Positions 6,941-13,314 of a stretch of 15,018 bases of DNA are shown piece after piece (position 1 is the stretch's first letter; every line of letters starts with the position of its first letter). The notes beneath the pieces were generated by a model. That model was given only the letters and a program-made list of their open reading frames with translations, made no database searches and was not told where the DNA came from. Source of the DNA: JAAYZM01 sp964510785 (GTDB taxonomy: Bacteria > Actinomycetota > Actinomycetes > Actinomycetales > Cellulomonadaceae); NCBI GenBank assembly GCA_964510785.1, contig CAZECM010000073.1, positions 1 to 15,018 of the forward strand, given 5' to 3'. The position numbers and the translations under genes were made by a program.

Positions 6941-7351
6941 GTGGAGCAGTGGCGCGACCGACGCACGCACGACGCCGCGGGCCAGGTGCGTCGGCTCGCC
7001 GAACGCCAGGCCGCGGAGTCGGCGCAAGCCCGCGTCCTCATCGCGGGCTTCCTCGAGGCCGTCGAACGGGTCGGCATCGAGCCCGAGCCGCTCTTCGCGC
7101 GCGGCTATGGCAACCGGGGCCGCTACCGCACGGGTCTGACCGGCTGGTACCTGCGGGTCAACCAGTCCTCAGCCCTCGACACCGACGGCAACTTCTACGT
7201 GCTCACCGTGCCCGGTGGCCTGCGCGCGAGACTCGCCGGGGCGCGCCCCGAGGCCTCCGACCCCCCGCTCATCCTGGGCAAGGGTGCGCGCGACGGCGAG
7301 TCGATCGACCTCAAGGACGCTCTCGCGCGCGTGCTCGGTCAGAACCACTAG
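6941..7351 (+). CDS. Conserved hypothetical protein, 136 aa
   Basis: 136 aa, GTG start at 6941, four bases after the TGA of the coiled-coil gene. There is no clear Shine-Dalgarno of its own, so translation is probably coupled. The N-terminal third is helical and charged (EQWRDRRTHDAAGQVRRLAERQAAES). A compact domain follows with aromatic/glycine motifs GYGNRGRYRTGLTGWYLRVN and DTDGNFYVLTVPGG, then PLILGKGARDGESIDLKDALARVL. The Leu/Val-rich strands alternate with turns as in a small alpha/beta fold. No signal peptide, TM segment or known catalytic motif. It may work with the coiled-coil protein, judging from spacing alone. The stop TAG shares its bases with the stop of the convergent hydrolase gene. 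Confidence 0.82.
   Translation: MEQWRDRRTHDAAGQVRRLAERQAAESAQARVLIAGFLEAVERVGIEPEPLFARGYGNRGRYRTGLTGWYLRVNQSSALDTDGNFYVLTVPGGLRARLAGARPEASDPPLILGKGARDGESIDLKDALARVLGQNH
7348..7351. other. Shared convergent stop codons (CTAG)
   Basis: The palindrome CTAG holds the TAG stop of the 136-aa protein (7349-7351, +) and the TAG stop of the alpha/beta hydrolase (7348-7350, -). The two operons overlap tail to tail by four bases, leaving no room for a terminator between coding regions. Confidence 0.95.
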
Positions 7352-8172
7352 ACCCGCAGCACGAGCCCGGACAGGGCGGACGCGACGGCCTCGGGCTGCT
7401 CGATCGTGGTCATGTGACCCGCACGCGGCACGACGACGAGCTCGCTGCTCCCCCGCACCGAGAGCGCCTCGACCATGTGCTTCGCCGCCGCGACGGGCGC
7501 GATCTCGTCCTCGTCGCCCACGACCACCACGCTCGGTCCCGCGAAGCCGCGCAGCACCTCGGTGCGGTCAGGACGGGCGGCCATGGCGCGCTGCGCCCAC
7601 GCGACCGCGTGGGGCCCCTGGTCGCGGATCCAGCTCTCGATCCGTGCCGCGAGGTCGGGCCGCGCGACCCGGTTCGTCTCCCCCAGCAGCGACGTGCGCA
7701 GGCCGAGCACCTGGTCCACGCGTTCCTCTGCCTCGACGGCGTCAGCGATCCGGAGCCGGTTCGCCACGGCGTCCGCGGGGTCCGCCGTCGACTTCGTGTC
7801 CACGAGCGCGAGCCCCGCCACGAGCTCGGGCGCCGCCTCGAGCACGGCCATGGCGACGTAGCCACCCATCGAGAGCCCCGCGACGACGGCGCGGTCGATC
7901 CCCTGGGCCCGCAGCGCGACGACGACACCCTCGGCCGCCGTCTCGAGCGCCGGGACCGGGTCGAGACCGAGCGCCTCTGCGACGTCCTCACCACGAGGCG
8001 ACGTCCCGAAGCCGGGCAGCTCGACCGCGAGCACGGGCCGCTCCCCCGGGATCAGGTCGACGACGTCGTCCCACATCCGCCGGTCCAGCGGGAAACCGTG
8101 CAGCAGCACGAGCGGCACCCCGGAAGCCCCGGTGCGGTAGCGGTGGATCACGAGCTGGCCGTCGACGATCAT
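7348..8172 (-). CDS. Alpha/beta-fold hydrolase
   Basis: 274 aa. ATG start at 8172, overlapping the HAD gene stop by 4 bp (ATGA); the longer open frame upstream is a shadow of that gene. Motifs of the alpha/beta hydrolase superfamily are all present: the oxyanion HGF (25-27), nucleophile elbow GLSMGG with Ser101, an acid in GDEDEIAP (probably Asp222, possibly Asp220), and His253 in RAGHMT. A small helical cap is expected at about 130-200. No signal peptide, so cytoplasmic. The sequence resembles the broad esterase/3-oxoadipate enol-lactonase-like group; the substrate cannot be read from sequence. Last gene of the four-gene GH1 operon. Confidence 0.88.
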   Translation of the reverse strand: MIVDGQLVIHRYRTGASGVPLVLLHGFPLDRRMWDDVVDLIPGERPVLAVELPGFGTSPRGEDVAEALGLDPVPALETAAEGVVVALRAQGIDRAVVAGLSMGGYVAMAVLEAAPELVAGLALVDTKSTADPADAVANRLRIADAVEAEERVDQVLGLRTSLLGETNRVARPDLAARIESWIRDQGPHAVAWAQRAMAARPDRTEVLRGFAGPSVVVVGDEDEIAPVAAAKHMVEALSVRGSSELVVVPRAGHMTTIEQPEAVASALSGLVLRV

Positions 8173-9020
8173 GCTCGCGAGCCTAGACGGTGTGCGTGAC
8201 CGAGGGTGTGCCCGAGTGACGCCGCGAGCAGGGCGGCGACGCCGTCGTCGTCGTTGTCCCCGATGACGAGGTCGGCGACCGCGAGCACGTCCGGGTGCGC
8301 TCCCGCGACGGCGAAGCCCGTACCGGCCCACGCGAGCATCTCGAGGTCGTTCGGCATGTCGCCGAAGGCCCACACCTCGCGCGAGGCGATCCCCCGCGCC
8401 GTGCACCAGCGCTCGAGCGCGGCGGCCTTCGTCACACCGAGCGCCGACACCTCCGCGAGGCCGGGCGCCCCGGAGTGGGAGACGACGGCCCGCCCCGCGA
8501 GCACCTCGGCGACGCGCCCGAGCAGCTCCCCGGTGGGGGTCCGGGAGCACTGCACCATGAGCTTCGCGGCCGGCACGTCGAGAAAGGCCTCGACCAGGTC
8601 GGCCTGGCGCCACGTCGGAGCGCTCGGCCACAGCAGCGGGAAGTGCGACTCGCTCAGCAGCCCGCCCGGTCCCTGGACGGCGAACGACGCGGCGGGCAGG
8701 GCGGTGCGCAGCTCCGCGGCGAGGCCCGCGACGAGGCCGGGTGCCAGCACGTGGGACTCGAGGATCGACCTGCTCGGCACGTCATACACGAACGCCCCGT
8801 TGGCGCAGATCACCGTGCCGTGGCCTCCGACGGCGTCCGCGAGCGCGTCGACCCACTCCGGCGGCCGCGCGGTGACGAACACGACGTCGACGCCGGCACC
8901 CTCGAGCGCGACGATCACCTCCGCCGTGCGCGGCGAGATCGTGCCGTCGGAGCGCAGGAGCGTCCCGTCGAGGTCCGTCGCGACGAGCCGCGGCAGCGGG
9001 GACCGAGCGGGCCGGGTCAC
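8169..9020 (-). CDS. HAD-superfamily hydrolase, Cof-type (IIB) phosphatase
   Basis: 283 aa. I place the start at GTG 9020, which overlaps the previous stop as GTGA; the open frame further upstream belongs to that gene. Motif I is ATDLDGTLL with nucleophile Asp16 and Asp18, motif II is VTARP with Thr50, motif III the Lys in GVTKAAAL, and motif IV GDMPNDLEML with the Mg-binding acidic residues. The roughly 110-residue insertion between motifs II and III is the C2B cap of Cof-type enzymes, which dephosphorylate sugar phosphates, cofactors such as pyridoxal phosphate and other small phosphomonoesters. The N-terminus lacks a signal, so it acts in the cytoplasm. Its position behind a beta-glucosidase suggests a sugar phosphate as a possible substrate, which is inference. 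Confidence 0.92.
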   Translation of the reverse strand: MTRPARSPLPRLVATDLDGTLLRSDGTISPRTAEVIVALEGAGVDVVFVTARPPEWVDALADAVGGHGTVICANGAFVYDVPSRSILESHVLAPGLVAGLAAELRTALPAASFAVQGPGGLLSESHFPLLWPSAPTWRQADLVEAFLDVPAAKLMVQCSRTPTGELLGRVAEVLAGRAVVSHSGAPGLAEVSALGVTKAAALERWCTARGIASREVWAFGDMPNDLEMLAWAGTGFAVAGAHPDVLAVADLVIGDNDDDGVAALLAASLGHTLGHAHRLGSRA

Positions 9021-9313
9021 CGCCGTCGGCCCCGCGCGGTCCAGCACGCCTGGTGCCAGTGGCGGCGCTCCGCGACGGCAGCGTCCGCGCCGAAGAACGA
9101 GTCGTTCGCGAAGGCCACGACGTGCGCCGTGCCGGGTGCGATGACCTGGTGACAACCGGGGCACGTGTACGTCTTGTCCGAGCCGGCGACGCGCTGCACG
9201 GTCCACGAACCGTCCGTGCCTTCCTCGACCGACCGCCCGCCCCGGGCCCGGTCGAGGTCCAGCTCGGGGTGCTCCTCCCCGTAGGGACGCTTGCCGGACC
9301 GTCGACGTGCCAT
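9017..9313 (-). CDS. Small Cys/His zinc-site protein of unknown function
   Basis: 98 aa, ATG start at 9313, five bases after the GH1 stop. The N-terminus is basic (MARRRSGKRPYGEEHPE). Potential metal ligands are Cys51, Cys54 and His55 in YTCPGCHQ, His64 in GTAHVVAF, and His85, His87, Cys90 in RRHWHQACW. This CPGC...HWHxACW layout occurs in a short actinobacterial family that, from memory, databases often label ATP/GTP-binding protein. No P-loop is visible here to support that name. A treble-clef or HNH-like zinc fold is possible. It overlaps the HAD gene by 4 bp, so the two are probably translationally coupled. Confidence 0.85.
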   Translation of the reverse strand: MARRRSGKRPYGEEHPELDLDRARGGRSVEEGTDGSWTVQRVAGSDKTYTCPGCHQVIAPGTAHVVAFANDSFFGADAAVAERRHWHQACWTARGRRR

Positions 9314-9318
9314 GGGCC

Positions 9319-10767
9319 TCAGCCTAGTTCGGCGGCGCTCTCCACCGGCGGCAGGGCGTGCGTCCGGACCAGCTCGCGGTACCAGTACGCCGAGTCCTTC
9401 CACGACCGCTCGAGCGTGTCGTAGTCGACGCGCACGATGCCGAAGCGCTTGGAGAAGCCGTAGCCCCACTCGAAGTTGTCCATGAGCGACCACACGAAGT
9501 AGCCGCGCACGTCCGCGCCCGCGTCCATCGCTTGCCGGACGGCGTCGAGGTGGCGCGAGATGTAGGAGACGCGATCGGTGTCGCGCACGCGCCCGCCCTC
9601 GCGGACGTCGGTGTCGGGGAACGCCGCACCGTTCTCCGTGATCATGAGCGGCAGGTCGGGGTAGGTCTTGGTGAGGTCGCCGAGCAGCTCCGTCATGCCG
9701 CTCGGGTCGATGTTCCAGCCCATCTCCGTGTAGGGGCCCGGCTGCGCCAGGAACTCGACGTCGTCGGCGCCGATCCAGGGCGAGGCGGCCGAGGCACCGT
9801 GGCCGTCCGCCATCGAGCGCGGGTGGTCGCCGGAGAACTTCGTGACGCGCTGCGTGGAGTAGAAGTTGACGCCGAGCACGTCGAGGCCCGTGTGCGTGAT
9901 CCCGAGGTCACCGTCGCGTACGAACGACCAGTCCGTGACCTTCGCCGTGTCCTCGAGCAGGTCTGCCGGGTAGAAGCCGTCGAGCACGGGGTTGAGGAAG
10001 GCACGGTTGGCGAGCGCGTCGATCTTGCGCACGGCGTCGACGTCGCCAGGGTTCGTCGGGTCGTCCGGGCGCGCGACGTGCAGGTTGAGGGTCAACGAGA
10101 GCGTCGCGGCGTCGCCCAGCACGTCGCGGACGGCGCGCGCACCGAAGCCGTGCGCGAGGTTGAGGTGGTGCACCGCGGCGAGCGCCTCGGCGCCGTCGGC
10201 ACGGCCCGGGGCGTGGACGCCGGAACCGTAGCCGAGGTAGGCGGAGCACCACGGCTCGTTGAGCGTGGTCCAGACCTTGACGCGGTCCTGGTAGGTCTCG
10301 ACGACCTTCTGGGCGTAGTCGGCGAACCGCAGCGCCGTGTCACGGGCGGGCCAGCCGCCGGCGTCCTCGAGGTCCTGCGGCAGGTCCCAGTGGTACATCG
10401 TGACGACGGGGTCGATGCCGGCGGCGAGCAGGTCGTCGATCAGCCGGTCGTAGAACCCGAGGCCGTCCGGGTTGAACGTGCCCGAGCCCTTCGGCTGGAT
10501 CCTCGGCCAGGCGAGCGAGAAGCGGTAGGCGTCGAGTCCGAGCCTGGACATCATCGCGATGTCCTCGGCGGTGCGGTGGTAGTGGTCCGCCGCGATCTCG
10601 CCCGTGTGGCCCTCGAAGGTCTTGCCGGGCGTGCCCGAGTAGGTGTCCCAGATCGACGGCCCACGCCCGCCCTCCTTGACTGCGCCCTCGATCTGGTACG
10701 AAGCCGTGGCGGCACCCCAGACGAAGGAGTCGGGGAAGGTGCGGTCCTCTGCAGGGCTGGGCGACAT
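9319..10767 (-). CDS. GH1 beta-glucosidase
   Basis: 482 aa, the usual size for family GH1. The N-terminus PDSFVWGAATASYQIEGA and the substrate-pocket motifs ADHYHR, SLAWPRI and YHWDLPQ are typical. The acid/base is Glu171 in TLNEPW, the nucleophile Glu378 in ITENGA, and SLMDNFEWGYGFSKRFGIVRVDY is the conserved C-terminal signature. No signal peptide, so it should cleave imported beta-glucosides such as cellobiose inside the cell. I chose ATG 10767 over the TTG at 10842 because the longer form would include the promoter and operators, and because AAGGA lies before the ATG. First gene of the operon with the zinc-site protein, HAD phosphatase and alpha/beta hydrolase. Beta-galactosidase or beta-fucosidase side activity is possible. 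Confidence 0.95.
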   Translation of the reverse strand: MSPSPAEDRTFPDSFVWGAATASYQIEGAVKEGGRGPSIWDTYSGTPGKTFEGHTGEIAADHYHRTAEDIAMMSRLGLDAYRFSLAWPRIQPKGSGTFNPDGLGFYDRLIDDLLAAGIDPVVTMYHWDLPQDLEDAGGWPARDTALRFADYAQKVVETYQDRVKVWTTLNEPWCSAYLGYGSGVHAPGRADGAEALAAVHHLNLAHGFGARAVRDVLGDAATLSLTLNLHVARPDDPTNPGDVDAVRKIDALANRAFLNPVLDGFYPADLLEDTAKVTDWSFVRDGDLGITHTGLDVLGVNFYSTQRVTKFSGDHPRSMADGHGASAASPWIGADDVEFLAQPGPYTEMGWNIDPSGMTELLGDLTKTYPDLPLMITENGAAFPDTDVREGGRVRDTDRVSYISRHLDAVRQAMDAGADVRGYFVWSLMDNFEWGYGFSKRFGIVRVDYDTLERSWKDSAYWYRELVRTHALPPVESAAELG

Positions 10768-10788
10768 CGCGGGTAGATCCTTCGGTGG

Positions 10789-10802
10789 TGGGAGCGCGTT
10801 CA
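10789..10802. promoter_or_regulatory. Partial CebR-like box downstream of the GH1 promoter
   Basis: TGGGAGCGCGTTCA matches 11 of 14 bases of TGGGAGCGCTCCCA, the operator of CebR, the cellobiose-responsive LacI-family repressor of Streptomyces. One half site is intact and the other degenerate. It sits about 5-18 bases after the expected transcription start and 22 bp upstream of the ATG, where a repressor could block elongation. The degenerate half lowers confidence. Confidence 0.4.
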
Positions 10803-10813
10803 CGGTTGCCGGA

Positions 10814-10842
10814 ACTCTATCTGTCGAATCGATTTGATTCAA
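10814..10842 (-). promoter_or_regulatory. Promoter of the GH1 operon
   Basis: On the minus strand, -35 TTGAAT (10842-10837) and -10 TAGAGT (10819-10814) are separated by 17 bp, the optimal sigma-70/HrdB-type spacing; each hexamer matches consensus at four of six positions. The expected start of transcription is near 10807, about 40 bp upstream of the ATG. The tract is visibly AT-richer than its surroundings. Confidence 0.6.
10824..10837. promoter_or_regulatory. LacI-family-type operator in the GH1 promoter
   Basis: TCGAATCGATTTGA is a 14-bp palindrome around a central CG with six of seven positions symmetric, the usual form of LacI/GalR-family operators. It occupies the spacer and the last base of the -35 element, so a bound repressor would exclude RNA polymerase. 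No LacI-family gene is in the window; the regulator must lie elsewhere. Derepression by a beta-glucoside or glucose-derived sugar is inferred from the operon content. Confidence 0.6.
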
Positions 10843-10857
10843 GCGGTTTCGCGGGAG

Positions 10858-12063
10858 TCAGCCGACGACGAGACGCCCCGACCGGTACACCTCACGCACC
10901 CGCAGGTCACCGTCCACCACGACGACGTCCGCGAGCCGACCCGCCTCGAGCGACCCGAGGTCCGGGCGTCCGAGCACAGCCGCCGGCGTCGTCGAGGCAG
11001 CGCGCACGGCATCCTGCAGGGCGATGCCGAGACCGACCGTACGGCGCACGACGTCGAGCAGGTGGGCCGTGCCGCCCGCGATCGCCCCGCCCTCGGCGAG
11101 CCGCGCCTCGCCCGCGCGCACCGTGACGTCCAGCCCGCCGAGCACGTAGTCGCCGTCGGGCATCCCCGTCGCGGCCATCGCATCGGTCACGAGCGCGATG
11201 CCGTCCGCCCCCACGAGGTCGAACACCATGCGGGTCGTCTCGTCGGCGAGGTGGACGCCGTCGGCCACGAGCTCGACCACGAGCTCACCGCGCGCCGCGG
11301 CCGCGAGGCACTCCCCCGCCGGGCCCGGCTCGCGGTGGTGGAGCGGGCGCATGCCGTTGAACAGGTGGGTCGCCGTCGGGCGGTGCGAGCGGGTGCCCGG
11401 TGCCCCGAGCAGCTCCCGGACGAGATCGATGCTCGCGCGCGTCCGTTCGGCGCTCGCGTCCGTGTGGCCGATCGAGGGCACGGCGCCGGACTCGACGAGC
11501 GCCCGGACCACGCCGTCGGCCCCCTCGACCTCCGGCGCGAACGTCATCGTCGCGAGCGCACCGCCCGCGACCGCCGCGACCTCGCGCACGAGTGCCGCGT
11601 CGCCGGCCACCATCGCGCGCGGGTCCTGCGCCCCGCAGCGCGCCACGGACAGGAACGGGCCCTCGAGGTGGATCGCCGCGATCTCGCCCTCCGCGACCGC
11701 CGCCGCGAGCACGGCCGCCCGTTCGACGAGCTCGGGGCCGGGTGCGGTGACGAGCGAGGCGACGACCCGCGTGGTGCCGTGCGCGAGGTGCTCGCGGGCG
11801 CCGGTGCGCACCGTCTCGACGTCGAGCGCCTCGGGGAAGCTCGCGCCCCCGCCGCCGTGGTTGTGCAGGTCGACGAGGCCGGGGAGCACGATGCTGTCCG
11901 ACGGCGGGAGGTCCGCGGCGACCGTCGCCCAGGGCTCAGGCACGGCGCTCGCGAGCCCGACCCAGACGATCGACTCGCCCCCGATCACGAGCACCCCGTC
12001 GTCGACCACCTCCCGAGGCAGCACGACACGACCACGCAGGACCCGGGGCTCAGCTCTCTCCAC
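10858..12063 (-). CDS. nagA: N-acetylglucosamine-6-phosphate deacetylase
   Basis: 401 aa. NagA removes the acetyl group from GlcNAc-6-phosphate to give glucosamine-6-phosphate, feeding glycolysis (through NagB) or cell-wall precursor recycling. Metal and active-site motifs: HNH at 66-68 in VDLHNHGGGG, Glu133 in HLEGPF, His199 in SIGHTDA, His232 in ATHLFNGM and catalytic Asp293 in LVTDAM. The His199-to-His232 spacing is 33 residues, about 12 more than in E. coli NagA, because of a loop LLGAPGTRSHRP. I chose GTG 12063 over GTG 12081 because GGAGG (12072-12076) lies eight bases before it. That site is inside the end of the membrane-protein gene, whose stop is four bases upstream, so nagA is likely read from the TetR promoter. 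No nagB or PTS genes are nearby. Confidence 0.93.
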   Translation of the reverse strand: MERAEPRVLRGRVVLPREVVDDGVLVIGGESIVWVGLASAVPEPWATVAADLPPSDSIVLPGLVDLHNHGGGGASFPEALDVETVRTGAREHLAHGTTRVVASLVTAPGPELVERAAVLAAAVAEGEIAAIHLEGPFLSVARCGAQDPRAMVAGDAALVREVAAVAGGALATMTFAPEVEGADGVVRALVESGAVPSIGHTDASAERTRASIDLVRELLGAPGTRSHRPTATHLFNGMRPLHHREPGPAGECLAAAARGELVVELVADGVHLADETTRMVFDLVGADGIALVTDAMAATGMPDGDYVLGGLDVTVRAGEARLAEGGAIAGGTAHLLDVVRRTVGLGIALQDAVRAASTTPAAVLGRPDLGSLEAGRLADVVVVDGDLRVREVYRSGRLVVG

Positions 12064-12067
12064 GCGC

Positions 12068-12574
12068 CTATCCTCCCGCACCGAGAAGTTGGAAGCGGCG
12101 CCACAGTGCCAGGCGACCCGTCGCGGCCGCGAGCGCGGTGGCGGGGATCATCGTGATCGTCGCGAACCCCATGAAGACGAGCACGCCGATCCCGCCGACC
12201 ACGAGCCCGAGCGCGGCGAACGCGGCGACGTGCCACCACTGGTTCTCGGCCTGGCGCATCCCCGTCGCGAGGAGCACCCCGAACGGCAGACCGAGCACCG
12301 CCACGGGCACGAGCGAGAAGACTAGGTAGAAGAGGATCAAGCCGAGGACGACACGAGCATGCTCAGCAGCCCCTGGCGCCACGATCCAGCCGATCGCCAT
12401 GGTGAAGACCGGGAACGTGAGCCAAGCGATCGTCGCGCCGCGCACGAGCGACCCTGCCGAGAGCCGCGGGCCCGGGCGCCGTGCGCCGTAGTTCTCGAGC
12501 GCCTCCGGGGTGACGCGATGCGCCACGGGCGGCTCGCCGATCGCCGCAGTGGCATGCCTGTCGGCGTCGCTCAT
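12068..12574 (-). CDS. Small multi-TM membrane protein, unknown function
   Basis: 168 aa, ATG start at 12574 overlapping the TetR stop by 4 bp (ATGA). After about 45 polar residues there are probably four membrane segments: ATIAWLTFPVFTMAIGWIVA (about 48-68), VLGLILFYLVFSLVPVAVLG and an adjoining hydrophobic loop (about 76-105), WWHVAAFAALGLVVGGIGVLVFMG (about 113-136) and a last one ending ATGRLALWRR. No transporter signature recognised. Overlap with a TetR gene is typical of a regulator controlling a co-transcribed membrane protein, so transport or resistance is a guess. The stop TAG (12068-12070) lies four bases before nagA. Confidence 0.82.
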   Translation of the reverse strand: MSDADRHATAAIGEPPVAHRVTPEALENYGARRPGPRLSAGSLVRGATIAWLTFPVFTMAIGWIVAPGAAEHARVVLGLILFYLVFSLVPVAVLGLPFGVLLATGMRQAENQWWHVAAFAALGLVVGGIGVLVFMGFATITMIPATALAAATGRLALWRRFQLLGAGG

Positions 12575-13224
12575 GCGCGCGCCCGGTGCAGCACGGCAAG
12601 GGTGTCGTCGACCACGCCACGCACGACGGGCAGGCGGGCGAGGCCGACGAGGGTCGCGACGATCGGTGCCACGCCGTCGATGAGCGCCCGCGTGCGCCGC
12701 CGCTCGGGCGAGGTGTCGTACACCCAGAAGATCTCGACGCCGAGCTGGGCGAACCACAGCAGGAGCGGCAGGTTCGCCCGGAGCATTGCGTGGACGGCGG
12801 GCTGCGCGCCCGCCACGACGTCCTGGTACACCTCTTGGCTCGCGAGGCGCGCCTGCGTCGAGGCCTCGGAGAACGGGCTCGACGGCGAGGTGGGGCGGAT
12901 CGCCTCCGAGATGAACTCCGCGCCGAAGGAGTGATACGGCTCCGAGGCGTCGACGGCGGCGTGCCACGCGGCCGCGATGCGGGGGCCGAGCTTGCGGTGC
13001 TCCTCGAGCGCGACGGACGCGGCCCTGGCCTGCTCCGCGACGACGGCGGCATAGAGCTCCTGGACGAGGTGCCCTTTCGACGGGAAGTAGTAGTACGCGT
13101 TGCCGAGTGCGACGTCGGCCTCGCTCGCGATGAGGCGCATCGTCGTCTTCTCGTAGCCGCGCTCCCGGAACGAACGCAGCGCGACCTCGAGCACCCGCGC
13201 CCTCGTCTCGACCGCATTGCCCAT
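12571..13224 (-). CDS. TetR/AcrR-family transcriptional regulator
   Basis: 217 aa. N-terminal TetR DNA-binding domain: RARVLEVALRSFRERGYEKTTMRLIASEADVALGNAYYYFPSKGHLVQELY (about 8-58), with the HTH recognition helix in VALGNAYYYFPSK. The remainder is a helical ligand-binding/dimerisation domain of usual length with no recognisable ligand class. I chose ATG 13224 over the TTG at 13272 because GGAGG (13230-13234) precedes it by five bases and because the longer form would run through the palindromic operator. It probably represses its own operon (this gene, the membrane protein and perhaps nagA). Confidence 0.92.
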   Translation of the reverse strand: MGNAVETRARVLEVALRSFRERGYEKTTMRLIASEADVALGNAYYYFPSKGHLVQELYAAVVAEQARAASVALEEHRKLGPRIAAAWHAAVDASEPYHSFGAEFISEAIRPTSPSSPFSEASTQARLASQEVYQDVVAGAQPAVHAMLRANLPLLLWFAQLGVEIFWVYDTSPERRRTRALIDGVAPIVATLVGLARLPVVRGVVDDTLAVLHRARA

Positions 13225-13254
13225 GACTGCCTCCCCGTCCAACGCCCGGCCTCG

Positions 13255-13276
13255 GTTTTCGAACGTGTTCAAAAAC
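13255..13276. promoter_or_regulatory. 22-bp near-palindrome, probable TetR autoregulatory operator
   Basis: The centre is TTTTCGAACGTGTTCAAAAA (13256-13275), and the flanking G (13255) and C (13276) also pair: nine of eleven positions are symmetric. It lies 30 bp upstream of the TetR ATG and overlaps an extended -10 motif on the minus strand (TGC TAGTTT, 13281-13273). No good -35 hexamer is visible. Size, symmetry and position fit TetR-family operators. Confidence 0.6.
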
Positions 13277-13314
13277 TAGCACGAACGCACGCCCGGGCAC
13301 AGCGGGTGGTGGGA

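Noticed and set aside
4729..7077. A 782-codon open frame antisense to the coiled-coil gene
   Set aside because: It is a by-product of the repeated GC-rich codons on the plus strand: the product is low-complexity Leu/Gly/Arg with no domain, and it spans the repeat exactly. No ribosome site or plausible start.
10768..10842. TTG start at 10842 giving a 25-residue N-terminal extension of the GH1 enzyme
   Set aside because: The extension covers the promoter, the LacI-type operator and the CebR-like box, and family proteins start close to the PDSFVWG motif.
13225..13272. TTG start at 13272 for the TetR regulator
   Set aside because: It falls inside the near-palindromic operator, and the ATG at 13224 has a good GGAGG.
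13281..13314. GCCCGGGC (13291-13298) as part of a terminator after nucS
   Set aside because: An isolated 8-bp palindrome with no loop; the T-run near 13271-13275 is too far away and belongs to the operator.
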